Shown in pieces: positions 24,001 through 31,647 of a stretch of DNA of 60,990 bases. Source of the stretch: Apostichopus parvimensis (lineage: Eukaryota > Echinodermata > Holothuroidea > Aspidochirotida > Stichopodidae); assembly GCA_000934455.1 (NCBI GenBank), contig KN890479.1:1-60990 (forward strand). The letters are read 5' to 3'. The translations under genes were made by a program, and so were the position numbers. The notes beneath the pieces were generated by a model. The model was not told where the DNA came from. It made no database searches and worked only from the letters and a program-made list of their open reading frames with translations. Numbering within the stretch: the first letter of the stretch is position 1; every line of letters starts with the position of its first letter.

Positions 24001-26048
24001 CCAATAAGGCTTCTTCCGGAGTTCCTTGCAGGAGGATCTAAAATACATACATACATACATGTAAGAATACTCATGTTGTTCTGAATCTCCCCCCCCCCCA
24101 CCCCTTTATTTCTTCATTTACTTAACACTAGCTACACTCCTGACGTTCAAGTCTATTCACAGCAGTCAATGTTCTTCTTACAGAAATGGGATCAATTAAA
24201 CTCCAACCAGAAGTTTTTGGATACTACCAAGCAGTGGTTAGAAGGACTTTCAGCGACCATCACCACAGTTGCTTCCACAGAAATAACACCAGTGGAAATG
24301 TTGTATCCTTTAATATCATGTGAAATCATATCATCAATTTCGAATAAGATAAAAATGATTATGAAAACTCATACTATGTGTTTTCATAATCATTTCTGTA
24401 GATGGTGTCAAAGGGGAAGTTGAAATTTAAACATTCCTTTTATAAGTTTTCGTACCTAATTAAGTTATAAGTCTCCTTAGGCTATTTAAGACTGTCCTAG
24501 TTTTATTTGGTCCTGATATTGGTAGTTCTTACCTGGTTAAAAATAACTATTAACTGGACATTAGCTAGATATATGTCTTTAAAGGTATTGTCTCTTGCAT
24601 TTTGCAAATATCCTAGGTAACTTGATATTTTGCGCTACATTCTCAAAACAATACATTTCTATATTCGAGAAAATGATAACTTTATGACATAACACAGAAT
24701 ATAGGAATTATTCTATCTGTTTTCATCAGAGTGGGATCCAACAACTACTTGAAACATATCCATTTCAATTTACATATCAAAATAAATCGAATTCTTACCA
24801 TTCAGTAATGGCTCATTCGCATATATTGGTGTAGCCTTGACGACCGTCCAAGTGGGTTGTTTGCCAGAAACTTCTCCAATAAAAGTAAAACTTCAGCAAG
24901 AAAACTACTTAGTTATAATTTAAACTTTTATTCCAATAAAGCAGATTTTCAAATTAACCTATAGCTCCAAACAGTTTGTATATGAACTTCTCAGTCTCCC
25001 TGAAGGACCAAAAGCAAAGTAACCTACATTATTTGCCAGAGACATCAATACTATTATGTTTCAGTTATTCATTAACTCCCAGAAATACCCAACATACCGA
25101 TGAGTAAAGGACTTTCTTTATGTCCAGTGAGTTCTTTGTTTTATACAATATCAGGTAGGTATGCTGTGTAACTGTATGTAAATCAGGTAACTACTATTAT
25201 GCCCTGCTGAACAATCCCAAATGAAAACAAGGAAAAGTCTGACATAAACCTAAGGAGACTTATAATCTCCATTAACTTAATAAGCTACTAATACTTATGT
25301 AAGTAAGATTTAAATTTCCTTATCACCCTGCAACAGTTGTAAATTTCATAATACTGTAAAGAGAATTTTTATTCAACTGAGAAAATAATTAGTCCTCACT
25401 GTCCCCAAAAATATATATGTTAAGTTTGCCCTTCCTAGCCTTCATCGGTCAGCATTCCTTTATTTTGAAATGGAAAAACAAGTTTATCTCTTCAATAAAT
25501 GTAATTTTCTTGAAAAAAACGGAAATTGACATTGATTCATTTTAACTTTTGTCCACAAACAGATACTTGTGATATATTGCCACAAATATTCCATTATGGT
25601 GTAAAGAGATAAGCTCTGATCTGAGAATGGATTTAAGCAGCTGTGAGAAGGGTGGGGAATTGCCCTTCCCAACCCCCCCCCCCACCACCCTCTATCTTCT
25701 TTTGACCATACCTAACCGTTCTTTGCTGAAATACTCTCTTCTGTGTATAAGTTTACTCTATTTTTTTAATTCATTATTGTTGTTACAATATTGTTGTTGT
25801 TTCATACCATCAACTCTGAAGTACACATATACATTTAATGTTTGAGAGTTAATTGGTTTTCCAACACAACCATCCACTAGTTAGTCTTTCTTTGTTTTGG
25901 GTTACCTTGACCCAAGTGGTTTGTCACCCTTGACTTGATTCTACACAGACCTGTAAATGAGATGGTTATCCCAGCAGATCTAAAACAACAGGATAAATCA
26001 TTACAAAGCATGCTGGGAGAACTGATGAATATGATGGTGTCCTCCTAG
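21..26048 (+). CDS. 3' part of an unidentified multi-exon gene, probable alpha-solenoid (ARM/HEAT-like) protein
   Basis: Nineteen exons can be chained on the plus strand, each with AG acceptor and GT donor, and nearly all junctions agree in phase. The 5' end lies outside the window because the first exon starts in mid-frame behind an acceptor. The roughly 760 residues are rich in Leu, Ser and Cys and form repeated amphipathic helix-like stretches, for example CLAVLYCAWLHDD, KFALQMLELWIQRL and SIRSLFFLLQNIILQ. No catalytic motif, signal peptide or clear membrane segment is visible. This suggests a scaffold-like helical repeat protein. I could not place the family; the meiotic protein MEI1 is one large solenoid protein worth testing, but I have no alignment to support it. 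The gene converges on XPO6, with about 5.5 kb between the stop codons. Existence of the gene is well supported; its identity is not. Confidence 0.8.
79..1164 (+). other. Intron P1-P2
   Basis: No exon-like sequence or clear element seen; AT-rich with short pyrimidine and C runs near 165-295. Confidence 0.6.
1165..1298 (+). CDS. Solenoid gene, exon P2 with polyserine microsatellite
   Basis: Acceptor CATCAG, donor GTAATT. It reads MLRLAVDGFVSSLCMRLIFP, then nine serines, then DALSLALKAALRRSR. The serines are encoded by a TCA/ATC triplet run around 1224-1252, so allelic length changes would keep the frame. Incoming phase 2 and outgoing phase 1 match both neighbours. Confidence 0.7.
1889..2241. 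mobile_element. hAT-like non-autonomous element (353 bp)
   Basis: Ends CAGGGGTGGG and CCCACCCCTG are inverted repeats, flanked by a perfect 8-bp duplication TTCTAAGG at 1881-1888 and 2242-2249. The left end continues GCAACTACATGCGGCCCGCC. An 8-bp duplication with CAG-type ends is the hallmark of hAT elements. No transposase frame inside. Confidence 0.85.
5751..6141. mobile_element. hAT-like non-autonomous element (391 bp)
   Basis: Flanked by a perfect 8-bp duplication ATCTGCAA (5743-5750 and 6142-6149). Ends CAATGGCAGAGC and, on the other strand, CAGAGGCTGAGC are imperfect inverted repeats. The interior contains G-rich segments and no transposase. Confidence 0.7.
6775..7255. mobile_element. 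hAT-like non-autonomous element (481 bp)
   Basis: Ends CAGGGATGTGCC and GGCACATCCCTG are perfect 12-bp inverted repeats. The 8-bp flanks are TATATATA on both sides, a duplication that low complexity makes less telling. It carries the motif CTTAGACCCCTCCCCCAGG near its right end, shared in variant form with the elements at 8059 and 39068. Confidence 0.78.
8059..8420. mobile_element. hAT-like non-autonomous element (362 bp)
   Basis: Perfect 8-bp duplication TTTGTACC at 8051-8058 and 8421-8428. Ends CAAGGGCGTAGGAA and TTCCTACGCCACTG match as inverted repeats at 12 of 14 positions. The interior contains two tandem copies of a segment beginning GCACCAAATTGCATCT and the motif CTTAGACCCTTCCCCCAGG. 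Confidence 0.88.
8641..9012. repeat. Minisatellite, about ten copies of 37-39 bp
   Basis: Units such as AGGTTCTATGTCCTATGCAA followed by CCTCACTACACAAACACAA repeat about ten times with small length and base changes. The near-39-bp period keeps a frame open through several units, but the resulting peptide is only a by-product of the repeat. Confidence 0.9.
9655..9799 (+). CDS. Solenoid gene, exon P3
   Basis: Acceptor TTCTCAG, donor GTATGC. Reads (D)IKSFGELLTVDLEEMNNH... and ends CLAVLYCAWLHDD. The split codons G/AT on the left and AA/G on the right both fit, so the 8.3-kb intron before it appears to hold no further exon. Confidence 0.75.
9800..11972 (+). other. Intron P3-P4
   Basis: Contains a degenerate copy of a dispersed repeat around 11228-11283 and a full TTAA-flanked element at 11561-11916. 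No exon-like sequence seen. Confidence 0.6.
11561..11916. mobile_element. TTAA-flanked inverted-repeat element, copy 1 (356 bp)
   Basis: Ends AGGCATTGAAGACTCGCCCC and, on the other strand, AGGGTGTGAAGACTCGCAC are inverted repeats of about 20 bp. The right flank is TTAA and the left is ATAA, probably a mutated TTAA. Copies 2 and 3 lie inverted at 21613 and 55849. TTAA duplications are typical of piggyBac-type transposition; no transposase is encoded. Confidence 0.82.
11973..12121 (+). CDS. Solenoid gene, exon P4
   Basis: Acceptor CCATGTAG, donor GTAAAT. Reads LLIDVVLMEKLSCLLLQRAE and ends HSGDTNLHIH, a typical helical repeat segment. The exon starts only about 50 bp after a TTAA-flanked transposon ends, so the insertion sits close to the branch-point region. 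Confidence 0.75.
13134..13281 (+). CDS. Solenoid gene, exon P5, 3' end uncertain
   Basis: Acceptor CTCCCCAG. With the incoming G it reads VESARADALVSIHRPHLPSQ, then continues to IQLTMCHCLQDLQ. A donor at 13282 (GTTTCA, weak) gives outgoing phase 2, which fits exon P6. A second frame downstream reads EVSPQELKYILNSFSYAEN and ends at a GTAAAC donor after 13364, but that phase does not fit P6. The junction runs through a GGAG tetranucleotide repeat where an indel could shift the frame. Confidence 0.5.
13518..13597 (+). CDS. Solenoid gene, exon P6
   Basis: Acceptor CTCCAAG, donor GTGCCA. Reads FVAVVENGQGSFYAELILSN and ends DASTLQ. Outgoing phase 1 joins the next exon as GGC (Gly). A poly-C run follows the donor within about 10 bp. 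Confidence 0.65.
13702..13826 (+). CDS. Solenoid gene, exon P7
   Basis: Acceptor GTTGAAG, donor GTGAGA. Reads (G)ISTLCRMVKDIPARAIYTH and ends KWCFSCPGMSSKFALQM. Ends in phase 0, which matches P8. Confidence 0.75.
14137..14259 (+). CDS. Solenoid gene, exon P8
   Basis: Acceptor AATTAG, donor GTAAGT. Forty-one codons in phase 0 on both sides, starting LELWIQRLVLPDEEIVNENN and ending TNHQCLSALL. Joined to P7 it gives an unbroken Leu-rich helix, KFALQMLELWIQRL. Confidence 0.78.
14356..14800. repeat. Fold-back element with flanking direct repeats
   Basis: Left arm 14527-14586 (GTAAAAGTAAGTTGGCCTGA onward) is the inverted complement of right arm 14736-14796. In addition a 60-bp segment starting ACGGTATATGTTTATCTGTT occurs directly repeated at 14356-14415 and 14672-14733. 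Related sequence is at 30503-30650 and, degenerate, at 11228-11283. Confidence 0.8.
14897..15080 (+). CDS. Solenoid gene, exon P9
   Basis: Acceptor ACTGCAG, donor GTGACA. Reads NLFITSVSPEIVKKVLRVLQ and ends RQVLMTEEKNETK. Outgoing phase 1 fits the exon at 16862 and not the open stretch at 15671. The charged C-terminal part looks like a loop between helical repeats. Confidence 0.75.
15081..16861 (+). other. Intron P9-P10
   Basis: Contains G-rich and C-rich runs near 15450-15510 but no element with clear ends. An open stretch near 15671 is discussed among the rejected items. Confidence 0.55.
16862..16966 (+). CDS. Solenoid gene, exon P10
   Basis: Acceptor TTTGAAG, donor GTAAGT. Reads (G)SPQLFKFFKLVTSVHCQCG and ends VKPSDLKLIFH. 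It contains a Cys-x-Cys pair (HCQCG) but no complete metal-binding set is visible. Confidence 0.72.
16967..18324 (+). other. Intron P10-P11
   Basis: AT-rich, with C-rich tracts near 17300 and 17540-17620 and poly-A near 17790. Nothing recognisable. Confidence 0.55.
18325..18450 (+). CDS. Solenoid gene, exon P11
   Basis: Acceptor CCTTTAG, donor GTCGGT. With the incoming G it reads VMKLMSLSVVEGESRLSAEE and ends SSVLLQALNSQDSR. An alternative donor two codons later (GTGTAA) gives a phase that does not fit P12. Confidence 0.72.
18451..20015 (+). other. Introns P11-P12 and P12-P13
   Basis: Apart from exon P12 at 19187-19359, AT-rich sequence with a C-rich tract near 19620-19730. No further exon or element recognised. 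Confidence 0.5.
19187..19359 (+). CDS. Solenoid gene, exon P12
   Basis: Acceptor CCTCTAG, donor GTAACT. Reads (V)TSMMISSEPLLNLLHRTIT, continues SLDVIFSASKKLRYQSL and ends CVVALLVKSCADFKLK. Ends in phase 0. Clear helix-turn-helix repeat character. Confidence 0.78.
20016..20088 (+). CDS. Solenoid gene, exon P13
   Basis: Acceptor TCCCTAG, donor GTCAGA. Reads SGHIMKFKMEFILGSLMDKD then TCVK, leaving one base (G) that joins the next exon as GTG (Val). Confidence 0.72.
20610..20779 (+). CDS. Solenoid gene, exon P14
   Basis: Acceptor ATATCTAG, donor GTGAAT. Reads (V)VCLQFLTTLLDLEFESQIV and ends SIRSLFFLLQNIILQ. Ends in phase 0. One of the clearest solenoid-like segments of the gene. Confidence 0.78.
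21496..21548 (+). CDS. Solenoid gene, exon P15, reading frame ambiguous
   Basis: Acceptor CATGCAG and donor GTACAT enclose 53 bp open in two frames. In phase 0, following P14, it reads GSDFLSWNCVQCLSSLL, which looks like the surrounding helices but leaves two bases that do not fit P16. In the other frame it reads VVTFSPGTVCNACHRYS and leaves one base that does fit P16, but then P14 does not join. A further exon between 20780 and 23197 would resolve this. Confidence 0.5.
21613..21970. mobile_element. TTAA-flanked inverted-repeat element, copy 2 (358 bp)
   Basis: Intact TTAA on both sides (21609-21612, 21971-21974). Starts AGGGTGTGAAGACTCGCG and ends GCGAGTCTTCAATGCCT. Opposite orientation to copy 1 and very similar along its length. 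Confidence 0.85.
22972..23096. repeat. Short tandem duplication (about 60 bp, two copies)
   Basis: The segment GTCTAACCTCTGTTTAAAGG, then GAATCTCTGTTAACCG and CTAGTCAAAGTA, occurs twice in succession with an extra insert in the second copy. Confidence 0.75.
23198..23304 (+). CDS. Solenoid gene, exon P16
   Basis: Acceptor CTTTCAG, donor GTAGGT. In phase 1 it reads DHLAQQPWNEFLINSCVDFY and ends CPSSWLFKLIPL. An internal acceptor (TGCACAG) could instead start the exon at CAACCATGG in phase 0, reading QPWNEFLINS. The donor side joins P17 in phase 0. Confidence 0.65.
23485..23601 (+). CDS. Solenoid gene, exon P17
   Basis: Acceptor GTTTCAG, donor GTAAGT. Thirty-nine codons, phase 0 on both sides, FPTLVSHKKLESLITTAMKQ continuing to MLTSLLILLHG. 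Confidence 0.78.
24184..24302 (+). CDS. Solenoid gene, exon P18
   Basis: Acceptor TCTTACAG. Reads KWDQLNSNQKFLDTTKQWLE and ends TTVASTEITPVEM. A donor GTATCC after two bases (TT) gives phase 2, which fits the last exon; the donor is not strong. Without splicing the frame would run on to a stop at 24421. Confidence 0.68.
24303..25948 (+). other. Intron P18-P19
   Basis: AT-rich; one C-rich tract near 25670. No exon or transposon ends recognised. Confidence 0.55.
25949..26048 (+). CDS. Solenoid gene, terminal coding exon P19
   Basis: Acceptor CTACACAG. One base completes a Leu codon, then PVNEMVIPADLKQQDKSLQS and MLGELMNMMVSS followed by TAG at 26046-26048. The last residues look like an amphipathic C-terminal helix. 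Confidence 0.7.
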
Positions 26049-26334
26049 TAAACAAAGTCGCAGATATCGCCGTGGATAAAAGTTTAAGATGTACGGTGCA
26101 TTTGCACAACAATTCACGATCATTCGTCCTCAAAGACTCGCTAATATGAAATACAAGCATCAGTGGCGGTATTTTTAATTGATATTTTGCGTACATTTCA
26201 ATTCCCATTTGAAAAGTCTATTGAGTTGTAGCACTGTGTGGATATGTCGATATTATTGAAGTCATACCGATACAAGGTATCACAACCGTTCTATTTGCCA
26301 AAGAGGGAAGAACTTTTTGCATAAATGCAAGATT

Positions 26335-26919
26335 AATACTGTAGTAACTAGTGAACACCCCAATACACTAGCTGTGTTTAATACTGTAGTAACTAGTGAA
26401 CACACCAATACACTAGCTGTGTTTAATACTGTAGTAACTAGTGAACACCCCAATACACTAACTGTGTTTAATACTGTAGTAACTAGTGAACACCCCAATA
26501 CACTAGCTGTGTTTAATACTGTAGTAACTAGTGAACACCCCAATACACTAACTGTGTTTAATACTGTAGTAACTAGTGAACATACCAATACACTAACTGT
26601 GTTTAATACTGTAGTAACTAGTGAACACCCCAATACACTAACTGTGTTTAATACTGTAGTAACTAGTGAACACCCCAATACACTAACTGTGTTTAATACT
26701 GTAGTAACTAGTGAACACACCAATACACTAGCTGTGTTTAATACTGTAGTAACTAGTGAACACACCAATACACTAACTGTGTTTAATACTGTAGTAACTA
26801 GTGAACACCCCAATACACTAACTGTGTTTAATACTGTAGTAACTAGTGAACACACCAATACACTAACTGTGTTTAATACTGTAGTAACTAGTGAACACAT
26901 CAATACACTAACTGTGTTT
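26335..26919. repeat. 45-bp minisatellite, 13 copies
   Basis: Unit AATACTGTAGTAACTAGTGA + ACACCCCAATACACTAGCTG + TGTTT repeats 13 times with almost no length change. Variation is confined to a few positions (CCCC, ACACC, ATACC or ACATC in the middle; GCT or ACT near the end). Because 45 is a multiple of three and the unit lacks stops in at least one frame on each strand, long overlapping reading frames appear on both strands. I read these as artefacts of the repeat. It begins about 290 bp after the stop of the plus-strand gene. Confidence 0.95.
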
Positions 26920-27614
26920 ACTATCGTTTCCTATTTCAGCATTTTATGTAGAGCCATTTGTCTGTCTTTTCAAGTCTTAGATGTGAATTTTAGGTTTTAC
27001 AGAAACAGCCACTACAATGGGAGATCAGTCAACTAGTTTCAAGATTGCACCTAAGTGTGTAGAGAGGTGCCGGGGGGGGGGGAGGGGCTATAAACAAAGC
27101 CAGGAGGTGGGCTAGTTCTGGGCATAATACTGTACTGTTTGGCTTGTCTGCACAGCTCCTCTCACAATTGCTGTTCCTAAAGAGTACCAAAGTCAATGGG
27201 AATTCTACAAAGTTTCGATGATACTTCTTGGACTTTTTGTCAATTAGAATCGGAAAGATGAATGAGAAAAGAAGGTGAACATGATCTCCACATTTAAAGT
27301 CAAGCTTCAAATTTTGAGAATTAAAATTAAAAATACAAAACAGAAATCTCTTTCAGTCCTTTTTATTTGAAAGTACTGTAACATTTGCGTTTATATGGTA
27401 TGAGTTAAGCACAATAACAGCCCTTTTTGCATACAGAATCCATAATTATGCACATTTTCTTACAGTATAATTTACAAACTGCTCATAGTCCACATTTCAA
27501 GAAGTCATATTCTCTTGAAAAAAAAAAAAAAAAGATGGAAAAAATGCAAACTTTAATAACATACACATAAATTTTCAGCAACTTGCACAGACATAAAGGA
27601 AAATTTTGTTTATA

Positions 27615-27620
27615 AATAAA
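27615..27620 (+). terminator. Possible poly(A) signal AATAAA for the plus-strand gene
   Basis: First plain AATAAA seen on the plus strand after the stop at 26048. It would give a 3' UTR of about 1.6 kb including the minisatellite. Position only; not otherwise supported. Confidence 0.2.
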
Positions 27621-28955
27621 ACAAACTGACATCAATTATGATGTTTCTCGAAGACGATGATGTAAACCCATCGTTTGTACACTTATTCTTAAGTGGATAC
27701 TAATAGATAGGAACTACATCAAGTTGTATTAATACAATAAACATTTGGGGAATGGGATTGGGGACTTACTTGTAAGACAATAGATGGGTGCAGGGAGGAG
27801 AGGAGGGGTGGGGAGAGGAGAGGAGGGGTGGGGATTTGAAAAAGGATGGAAGGGGATGGGAGAGGTTCTAAACCTGGAAAATGGAAACCATTGAAGACAA
27901 CTGTTTTGTCAAGATCTCAAAGCAATGTTCCTCACTGTTGTAGGGTGACAGTATAAGGTTTGGATTGTTGGTAGAGATGTGCGAGGGTACGTGATGGGTT
28001 TCAATATATACTGCATTTTAGGGCAGGTCTCACTTATAGTCAATACTTTGAATGTTTAGCCCTGCAATAAATATTCAAGAAGTGAATAGTATTTGCTTAA
28101 ATATGAATAAGATTGTCACCTATGGTTTTCTTTTAGCACCTGTTCTTCAGCCATCCTCAAACCATTTTGTTTAACACCTTTTTTAAGCTATGCTGACAAT
28201 AATACAGCTGAATTTGCAAAAAAATCAACTGTCTGGGTAAACCAGGCAAGTCCAATATTTTTCAATAAATCCATTCTACACATCATGAAATCTTTCCCTT
28301 CACCTGATATGCAAACAAAGTAAGTAACTTGAACAGTTTTCAGTGTTAAATACTGCAGACACAGGAATTAAGCTCTATCAAAGATCTATTTACGAACATA
28401 ATGAGTTATATAACCACGCTGGTGGTTGGTGGTGGCATCAACCAGCAGTCAGTCTTGACCACCCACACCAATCAGAGATTGGTTTCTTTCAGGCCAGCAT
28501 TTGTTGATTCCTACAACCAGTACTGACATTCCATCACTTGGGTGATAATTGTTGCCAGTTTAACAGACGCATAGAAATAAAAACAGGACAATATTATATT
28601 ATAAACGACCAGCGCTAAACTTGTCCAGGCCTCATGCTCGATTATAAAATATGAAAGTTAAGTTTCTGTTGACTGTTTATAACTAGAGACTACAATACTA
28701 CAGATGGTTAATCTCATATGATTTCAGGCTTACTAAGGGCCGTTTTAGGAAGATCATTAAATCCTCTGGATTTTATGCTTTTATCTGGAGATCTGACCCA
28801 TTTTAATGTTAACACCATTTGTTATACAGTAGTGTTGCACAGCTACTGAGTATACACTGAATATATATAAAGATATATATATAGATATATATGTAACAAA
28901 CATTCAATTGTTCAGTTTCTGCTGCAAGAGTGCTCAATACGTAGATGTAGAGCAA

Positions 28956-29100
28956 ATAATATAATATAGTATACCTATACAGTAATTTAAAACATGCTGT
29001 TTTGTTACTCGAGTCTCACGTCTGATGATCGCTGTGCATGCGTGAAACGCAAGTAACAGCATGCTGTAAATTACCATATAGGTATACCATATTGTATATA
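28956..29100. repeat. Fold-back repeat
   Basis: Left arm around AGTATACCTATACAGTAATT and AAAACATGCTGTTTTGTTACT pairs with right arm AGTAACAGCATGCTGTAAAT and TACCATATAGGTATACC. The loop of about 40 bp contains ACTCGAGTCTCACG. Resembles a small inverted-repeat transposon. Confidence 0.75.
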
Positions 29101-30403
29101 AATCTAGCTGTTGCATTCAATTTTGGTCTCACCTTTGACATGGAGAACATTTAACAATACAAATTTGATTGGGAGTTTTGTGTCCATCCTGTCCTAGTTC
29201 TAACTGCCTCAACCTGCGAGATCAACAATGTACAGTGAATGCAAGAGGAAGAATTTGAAGCTATGATATAAAGTTGCAACTATATTTTTTTTATTTATTT
29301 TTTTATCATTTATTTCCATTTTGTCGATGCTGATTAATCAGGCTGAGTTGAATATTAATATAGGAAAGATGGCAAGAGTATTGGAGAAGTATGTATAGGT
29401 ATGAATGATATGACGTAGACTATTGGACTTTGTGATCTCAACATCATATTCCAAAACTCTTATTTCTACATCAGCCATGTTTGTCAACAGAGATTATTAA
29501 TATAGACAAAAAAGATGGCACCCCACAGACTTAATGTAGCATTCTTTATGGAGGGTGGGGGAGACAGAGGGGGGGCAGATATCTTGCTGGTAACCTAGGG
29601 ATCAACATCCATCCTAATTGATGTAACGACTAATGGTGTTTCCTAATATATTCTTCACATTGAAAATTGTTATGAAATGACTTGAGCAAGCTCAATATGG
29701 AATGTAATTTCACGCTAACTTTGCATATTGCAAAGCCAAGTGTGCATGCACATATACTGAAATTACTTTCAAGATTGTGTACGATGGGGGAGTTAGGAGG
29801 GGAGGCTACAATGATGGAACAAACTGATTAGGTAACAGAACCCCCCCTCCCCTTCCCCACATCTATAAATGGCAAAGGTGTTTATGAGTAAATATAAAAA
29901 AAATGTAAATGAATAAATAACAACTTATGTTGATGTTTCAAAATTTGGGAAATGATCTATAAACTTTTCTGTAACGACAGCAGACAATTCCATTTTACCT
30001 AGTACATCTTTATCGTAATAATTTCCAACTATTTTAACACATTAAATTTTATACTGAGATTGATAGCTGATCCAAATTTAAAATAACCCGTTTTTGGTTA
30101 TATGTTAAGGTTGCTTGTGCTTCAGCATAGGACTTCTGAAATTGTTTTTATTTTCTTATCTTTTACACTCTTTTTTTCTATCTTTGGCCATTGATCACTG
30201 ACATAACATATGACAATCAGTGTGATTACTTGATGGGATGATTAGAATCAAATAGATAAATAATATTTACTAATAAAAATTTGTTTTTGATAACCTTGGT
30301 AAAATCGCCAAAAATTCCCGACTGGAACATAAATAGTAACCTTTATGAACCATAGCCATTTTTCATCCCTTTTTATTTTGAGGACAAATTACTGTCATAG
30401 AAC

Positions 30404-30409
30404 TTTATT
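30404..30409 (-). terminator. Possible poly(A) signal AATAAA for XPO6
   Basis: AATAAA on the minus strand about 1.1 kb after the XPO6 stop; another lies at 30371-30376. Suggestive only. Confidence 0.25.
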
Positions 30410-30502
30410 AGCAGTATAAAGTCTCGGACACCATGTACATGTGACATCAAAACCACCGGCATATGTCCACTTTCATATGTATTTGTACAACTTTATTTGT
30501 TT

Positions 30503-30650
30503 GTGTAAAAGTAAGTTGGCCTGACGTTTCGATCCTAGCAGGATCTTCTTCAGAGGCTAAATGACAAGTACAGTAACAGAAGGGACAAAAACACGCACAG
30601 AAAACAGACAGGTTAATGAGCACGGTGAACACAATGAGATAGATGAAAGG
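30503..30650. repeat. Solo copy of the 14527 dispersed repeat
   Basis: Starts GTAAAAGTAAGTTGGCCTGA and follows the sequence at 14527-14672 closely, including ACAGTAACAGAAGGGACAAA. It lacks the inverted right arm. Confidence 0.8.
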
Positions 30651-31545
30651 GGATTATAAGTGGACAATGGATGGTGAGAAGAAAGCAACAGGGAAAGAGG
30701 AGAGGTATGAGATAAACAGTGGAGGGAGAAAGAGAGGATTAAAGGAACAGGGTAGGGAATAAACTGGAGAGGGACAAAGACAGAAAGGTGTGGAGAAAAA
30801 AAAAAAAAAAAACTTTATTTGTTATAAACTGTTGGAGAGTAACCTTTCAAGACAGCCGTGAAAATGATTCTTAGTGATTTGTCCCATAACGTAAACACTC
30901 TTTAAAGTATAAAAAACTCTCTCAATATTGGTGAAGCAGCAGAAAGATGAACAAATTCTAGATGGATGGTGAATGATAGACGTATTGATGGTACAAACTG
31001 TCCTAGAAACCAGGCAGGGCTACTTCCCAGCAGGCATTATCAATTATGAGATTCAGTTGTGAAAATTGTAGCTCAAAAGTTTCCATGATGGGACATTAGA
31101 AAGTCCACATGGACTGAGGTAAATTGAAGCACTTAGCCTGCTAGACACGAAGATTGCCACTTAAGTCGACCATTACTTGTGTGTTTTGGGGGGTAGAGTA
31201 GAGGTAAGGGGGGGTTGTCCTTTCTTTTATCTCTGAAGGTCATCAATGCAATCTATGACGTCTTTCTGAGTAAGAAGTTGATACGATCTCATGACATCGA
31301 ACTCTGCTTTGATTCAAAGTTTATCTTACCATCTCAGAATATAAAAAGTCCATTTAGAATGAGATGCTATCAAAAAAACTCCAGATATTAACATCTTACT
31401 TATGTTAACTTTAAATGTAATTTCCTCAATTCTGCGACACTACAAGGCACATGCTAGAATATATTTAATACAATCGACCTTTGGCTGACGCAAACAGAAA
31501 TCCCTGAATGAAGGAACATGAATTATACACCGGACTTGATTACCA

Positions 31546-31647
31546 TCAAAGCTTGATCGACCCCTCTGGAAGAGAGTTGTTACACAGTCTAAAGTATCGG
31601 AGGTCGTTGACAAACCGTTGAAGGCAATGGGTGAATGTTGGCAAATC
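31546..31647 (-). CDS. XPO6: XPO6 exon 24, residues 1116-1148 and stop
   Basis: Acceptor TCTTTCAG. Starts DLPTFTHCLQRFVNDLRYFR, ends LCNNSLPEGSIKL and stops with TGA at 31548-31546. The C-terminus matches human (RLCNDSLPPGTVKL), so the gene is complete at this end. Confidence 0.95.
   Translation of the reverse strand, partial: DLPTFTHCLQRFVNDLRYFRLCNNSLPEGSIKL

Larger units (their letters stand above)
26049..31545. other. Region between the two convergent stop codons
   Basis: Holds the 45-bp minisatellite, a G-rich minisatellite at 27795-27835, a fold-back repeat near 28956-29100 and a dispersed repeat copy at 30503-30650. It probably also contains both 3' UTRs. No supported coding sequence. 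Confidence 0.6.

Noticed and set aside
26280..27036. Long reading frames on both strands (about 240 and 207 codons)
   Set aside because: They are produced by the 45-bp tandem repeat, which is a multiple of three; peptides are pure repeats without any protein character.
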